Shown piece by piece: positions 55,701 through 61,700 of a stretch of 64,000 nucleotides of DNA. The stretch is from contig CAJNDS010002267.1 in assembly GCA_905221605.1 (NCBI GenBank), positions 26,001 to 90,000 of the forward strand, written 5' to 3'. Below the pieces are notes generated by a model. It was given only the letters and a program-made list of their open reading frames with translations, was not told where the DNA came from and did no database searches. This stretch comes from Symbiodinium natans. Taxonomy: Eukaryota > Sar > Dinophyceae > Suessiales > Symbiodiniaceae. The number at the start of each line of letters is the position of its first letter. Within the stretch, counting starts at the first letter, position 1. The translations under genes and the position numbers were made by a program.

Positions 55701-58700
55701 AAAGCTCAAGTATTCCTTATTTAGGTACATGGACCCTCAGGGTTATACTTGACTTGTGAATCACCATCGTAGCAGAGTCTGCTACCCTGATGGTTTTGAG
55801 TCTGAGCTGAATTCTGAATCGAAAGGCTGAGAAACTGCTAGTTTGTACCTGTCACGCTCAAAGAATTAAAGCCGCAAATATCTAAAGCTGGGTAGGGGAT
55901 TAGCTTTTCAGTCTCAAGCCCAAAATCTCACGAAGCCTGTGCTTCCAGCCCCGCCCTACCCGGCTGGAACCTTTTCAAGCCCTTTAAACTCACGCAGGCC
56001 TGTGATCAAATGTCTATGTGGACAACCGAGCGAGCCAGGTCACCGCCAAGCACAGTGCCCGATTTGCACATGGCCATATCACTAGCAGATTGTGGACACT
56101 CTCAGACGTCATATCTTACAGGGCGGCCTCGTGGCAGCCATCTGATCGCTCCAACTGCGAGTGATTGTACGCGGACAGGTGCCGGTGGCCTGCGCCGCGA
56201 AGCTTAGGCACGTGGTGGAGCGCTTCTCTAATACGCTTGCCGCGGTAAGTCCAGCCAGGCCAGCGGCAGGCTGGCCGCACCAAGTGCGACGCTGCTTCGC
56301 AAACACTTCGCGCGGGCCCAGCAGAGGCAGAGCCGGACGGAACCGATATGCCGGCACAACGGCGGCGAGAGGATTGAGGTGCCCTCCAGCGCCTCAACTG
56401 CGCACATCGGCGCCCAGAGGCAGCTGATTACTATATAGTCCCGAAACCCGTGAGAAGGTTCCTGGCTCTTGTGTTGCACGGCGTGAAAGGCTTATCACTA
56501 GCGGAATGCTCTCTTGGCCCCCCAAATTCGATGGTTTTGACGGCTTCCCACCGTATTGGTTCTTCTTTGTCTGTATTCACAAGCAGCCTGAAACGGCTAC
56601 GTCACCGTTACTTGTCGACCTGCGGCCACAGGCGCGCAGTGCGGCAAAAAAAGCAGGGGTCCCTCTTAATGGGTCCCCTACATAGCACGGCACTCTTCAA
56701 AGAAGGACACACTACCCATGTAGGGACAACACACCTGAAGAACCCCGCGCCTGCTCACTGGTATACAAACCCTGTGTCAGGTCGGGCGGCAGGCACGTCC
56801 ACGCCGGCGAGATTTGTCTCAGAGGGGAGATGACATTCTCCCAGTTCACCTGGAGGGGGCGGGGGGTGTTCCGAAAATTGGGTTAGAGTTTGGCATTTGG
56901 GGGTTCCGGCAAAAAAAGGGTTGCACGACTTTTTTGGGGGGTATATCCGGGAGTTCCTAGTTTGGTGAAACATCCACTTGGGTTGGCGCCCGACAAAATT
57001 AAATTCTATGGGTGTTGGAAGTTGAAAGCGCCATCATGACTAGCATGAAATGGGTTTAGGGTTTAGGGTTCAGGGTTTAGGGTTTAGGGGTTAGGGTTTA
57101 TTAGGGTTATTGTGTTCCTAAGAAGACTAAACGAGGCTCGGGGGTCTTGCCGTTGAGGATACTTCGGCGTGGGTTTAGGGTTTCAGGTTGGTCTTTCAGG
57201 GCTTGGGGGGAAATAGTCCCTGAAAGACCGAGATCAACCCCAAGCACAAGGTGATAAACTCATGGATTGGGATGTTCCCCCCTTAAACTAACAGCCCTTA
57301 AGAGGGATGATAGTACCCCCCCCCCCTACTATACTCTCTATGAAGGACTGTTGGTGGGACATCCCAACGCATTGACTTCTGAAATCGGGAGAATGGGGGG
57401 CTCAACGGCTCACTACCCTTCAAGGTTTCCCAGTATGGTTCCCCGAAGCGCTCTCCTCTGCGTGGCATTTAGGGTTTAGGGTTTAGGGTTTAGGGTTTAG
57501 GGTTTAGGGTACTGGAAACCCCAGGTACAAGTCTACTTCTCACCGACTTAGGGGACTTAGGGGACTCAGAAGTGCAGTTATAACTGGGTGCTAAGTACCC
57601 ATGAACCTCCAAGTAGGCTGCAGCCGAAACTAACCTAAACCAGAGCCCATTCATGACTTATGTACCCTAAAAGCTACTCTGAAACCCTAGGAGCTAAGAG
57701 CCCTATGCCGGGAAGCCCAAAGCCACCAACCCTACAGCGTGGTAAAGCATAGCTGCCCAGACCCCTGGGAGGATCCAAAAAGTAGATCCCCTTACAAGGC
57801 TTCTAAAAGCCGGCCCAATAGTAGTAGCGGGTACTATTTGGGGGTTCTACCCTTTTGGATCCTCTTGTCCTAGGGTCTGGGTGGAGGCTTAGACCATGTA
57901 TACCGCTAACCATCGACCAGCACATGGGGCTTGAGTTTGGATTTCAGTGTCTACCTAAGAGCTCGTACGTAGCACCTTTTGGGGGGTAACAGCCTAAACC
58001 CTAAACCCTACTGTAAACCCTAAACCCTATAGACCCTAAACCCTAAACCCTAAACCCTAAACCCTAAACCCTAAACCCTAAACCCTAAACCAAAAAAGGG
58101 ACTGCTGTAAAGCCTTCAGGTAGGGTCGGAGGATCTGGAGGGCCATCAGGTTTGCGAGGTTTAGGGTTCCATTGTTTTGCCGACGTAGGTACGGCCTCCT
58201 CCCTCCCACAATCTACTTAACATTTCTTCTTGGGCTAGGTGCTTATGGGGGTGGGGGGTGAATTTAGGGTCTAGGAGTTTTTTGAATGTTTGTGTTTTTT
58301 TTGGAAATTCGGGGGGGGGGGGGGGGGGGGGGGGGGGAAGCTTCTCGCTATAGATTTGAAAATACTCTTGACGAGCGGCTCCATTTACAATGCACATGAA
58401 TAAGCTGATCATGGTGTCCACCAAAGAAGAGTAGTACCTCATCTGGGGGTTGCTGTGGCGGAACCTACGCTTAGTTGCCATAGTCCATAGGGCACCATAT
58501 TATTTCTGTATAACCCATTCTATTCGAGTTATAGGGTCCTTAAGGGGTTGATGGGGCACGTACCTCGGGAACCTTCGAAAAGCTTGGGCAGTAGTGGGGA
58601 GTATTTGGGAAACCTAAAACGAAACTACACACACGGCAGCCGGACCCACTCAAGAACCCTACAATCTAGCATTCGAGGTTCCCCTAATCCTTATACTTCT

Positions 58701-61700
58701 CCAATAACCAAGGGGTAAAAAGGTCAAACTTTAATATTCTACTAAGTGAAAATTCCAAGGTTAAAGTTCAACGAAAGGCGAAGAAAGAATCGCAGCCCAG
58801 TCAGTGCGGGTTCTTTTGTGTCTGAGGACCCCCCCCCCCAAAAAAAAATGATAATAATGAGAATAATAATAATAACAAAGCAAAGCCTTCAAAAGGTCGC
58901 GTAACTTTCGAGACCCAGGAGGGATTCCCTGTAGCCCAAACCGTAAACCCCTAAGCCTAAACCCTAAACAGAAACCCTAAACCCTAAACCCTGAACCCTG
59001 AACCCTAAACCCTAAACCCTAAACCCTATACCCTGAACCCTGAACCCTAAACCCTAAACCCTAACTCGCTGCCTCAGCATGGGGGTGGGAGGGCCAGGTT
59101 TGGTGTAAAGCAGAACTATTCTCTCGCCGGGGTGGAGCTTTAACAAACCCAACATCTGAGGCTTAGGGTTTGGGGTTTAGGGTTTAGGAGTTAGGGTTTA
59201 GGGTTTAGGGTTCAGGAGTTAGGGTTGAGGGTTGAAGGTTCAGGGCTTAGGGTTTATTTGGGGGTTAGGGTCGGCTTCGGGTGGGTAGTTCTTGGGCCCT
59301 CAATATGGTCTCTTGCCTCCTGTAAGTTTTTCTACCCTGATTTTGTAGGGGGTATATTAAAGGGGTATTCAAGGCCTCCCCGTTTAAGCGCGGCACCGAC
59401 TGGCGTCGGCCTCCCCGTGGCCGCCGCGCGGGCAACCATGCTGCTGCACTAGTTAGGGTTTGTGGCTGTGCGCGATGTGTGTGTGTGTGTGTGTGTGTGT
59501 GCTTTTGCTTGCGCTAGGTGCGGATGATGTGCCTCGGGACCAGTGGGTGTGACGGTGCTGGGGCCAGGGTGAGAGCGCGATATGAGAGATGCAGCATGGG
59601 CTAATCCACTTCCGACATGGTCGGACCCCCCTTCTGCACGGTGTTGGTCCTTGGGGTCATTTGTTTTGCTGGGTCAACAGGGGGCAGAATGCCAGTCATC
59701 CTCGGCCACTCTGGCTTAAAGCTGTCGCGGGGGCCGTTGGGGGGGGCTGCACATGGTGCGGTCTCCCTCTCCTCTGCTGGGTGTGGTTTTTCTGGTGGTG
59801 TGCCGGGTGTGCCAGTGAGGTTTGCCCACCCGTGTGGTCGGCGGTTGGGCTTATCACGTGGTTGTCTGCGGGGGTTTTGCGCACGGGGTCTCGACCCTAA
59901 GTTGCCTTCAGGCTGTGCACGAGGTGTGTGTGGACAGGGGGTCCCCTTTGGTGTTATCGCGTACGGTGCGAGGTCCAGGGAGGGGGCGCTTTGGTCGGAC
60001 TTGTGACTCCTCTGTTTCTTTTTCTCGCTCTTTGGGGAAGGCCACGAGCCGACCCTGCAGTGGGGCATTCCTATCGGGAATCCCCGGATGTTCGGGCGTC
60101 ACCTACGTGGGGGCGCCCTTGTGTTGAGCGAGCTCTTCTTTGGACAGGGGTACCTGATATCGCCCTTTCACCTGCCTCTTAGCCCCTCCGGGGATCCCCG
60201 CTGGTTCCAATATGGAGGGCTCTTCAATTTTGTAGCACCTGGAGGCCGCCGCGCCCAACGCGGAGTCGGTGCACATTGGTTGGTTCTGGGGAGTAGGGGC
60301 TACATTCGGCGCACTCTTCTTCTTCTTCCCCGTTTAAGGTCCGATATTAAACCCCTAGACCCTGCAAAGGGCGAAGCCCTAAACCCTAAACCCTAAACCC
60401 TAAACCCTATCCCTAAACCCTAAACCCCAGAAAGCCCTCAACTTGCGCCCCAGGGTCCGTTGGCTCCTCTCCAGATCCAGCGGCGGGAGCTCTGGGTTGT
60501 CTGGATCGGAGATGTAGTCGTTCACCTTAAGGGTTTAGGGTTTGGGGTTTGGGGTTTAGGGTTTAGGGCTAGGGTTTAGGGTTTGGGGTTTAGGGTTTGG
60601 GGATTGGGGTTTAGGGTTTGGGATTTAGGGTTTAGGGGTTGGCTACTTTGCTAGGGAACCTTGGGCCAAAAAAAGGGGAAAAGGGTACTGGGCTGCCCCA
60701 AGCCATAAGGGGGTTGAGGGATTCGGGTTTGGGGGTTGAGGGGTTCGGTTTAGGGGTTCGGGGGTTGAGGGTTTAGGGGCGTAGGGGTTGAGGGTTTAGG
60801 GGCTTAGAGGGGTTTAGGGGTTTAGGGGTTTAGGGGTTTAGGGGTTTAGGGGCTTAGGGTTTGCGGCTTTCGGGCTTGCTTGCTATTTCTAAATGGGGTG
60901 GGGGAAGGGGGGGAGGGGGGGAATTCAGGAACGAGGTGCTTTACCTGGCCGCTTACTGCAAGGTGTTGTTCCCTGATTGCTTATCGAGCTCCTAAACCCT
61001 AAACACAAAACCCCTAAACCCCGCAAACCTAGACCCTTAGAGGATGGGGTTCGTTGAACCCCAAACCCTAAACCCTAAACCCTAAACCCTAAACCCTAAA
61101 CCCTAAACCCAAAACCCAAAACCCCTGAACCCCTAACCACTAGACCCTAAACCCTAAACCGTCGGGTGTTAGGGCTTAGGTGTGTCGGGGAAGGGCTGGC
61201 AGCATCCAGAAGAAGGAAATAAACCAAACCGCCTGAGACCACGTTAACCCCAAAAGGGTAGTTTAATGGTTCCTTTATTGGGATGTTCCCCCTTTTCCTA
61301 GAGGTCCTAACCCCAAAAGGGTAGTTTAATGGTTCCTTTATTGGGATGTTCCCCTTTTCTTAGAGGTCCTGGATAAGGATTCTAGTACCCCCTATTAGAG
61401 CCCCAATAAGGACCGTTAGTATAAGGGGGAACATGCCAATTCAAAAACCCTAATCGGAATTATTGGTAGTATAGGATATATCACCCCCCCAAGGAATATT
61501 CAACATCGCAACACGCAGCGGAGCTGCAAATATTCAGCTACACCCCCATGGATACTAGATACCCTTGAAAGAAAGGGGTATGCAGTAGTATGCAAACCTT
61601 CCCCCCTCGCAGATTCTCCTATTCAAAGATGTATGAAGCTTAAAGGGTACGCGCTTGGGGCATTGTGGGTTGTTGCTAGAAGGTGATTTGCTTGGGAATC

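Noticed and set aside
5270-55742. Recurring peptide KGPCT-LL-TWAPKS-YRKYF in several open frames
   Set aside because: It is the translation of MITE family A, not a protein family.
59601-60127. Overlapping long frames on both strands as genes
   Set aside because: GC-rich composition explains openness on both strands; no start context, splice site or motif favours either.
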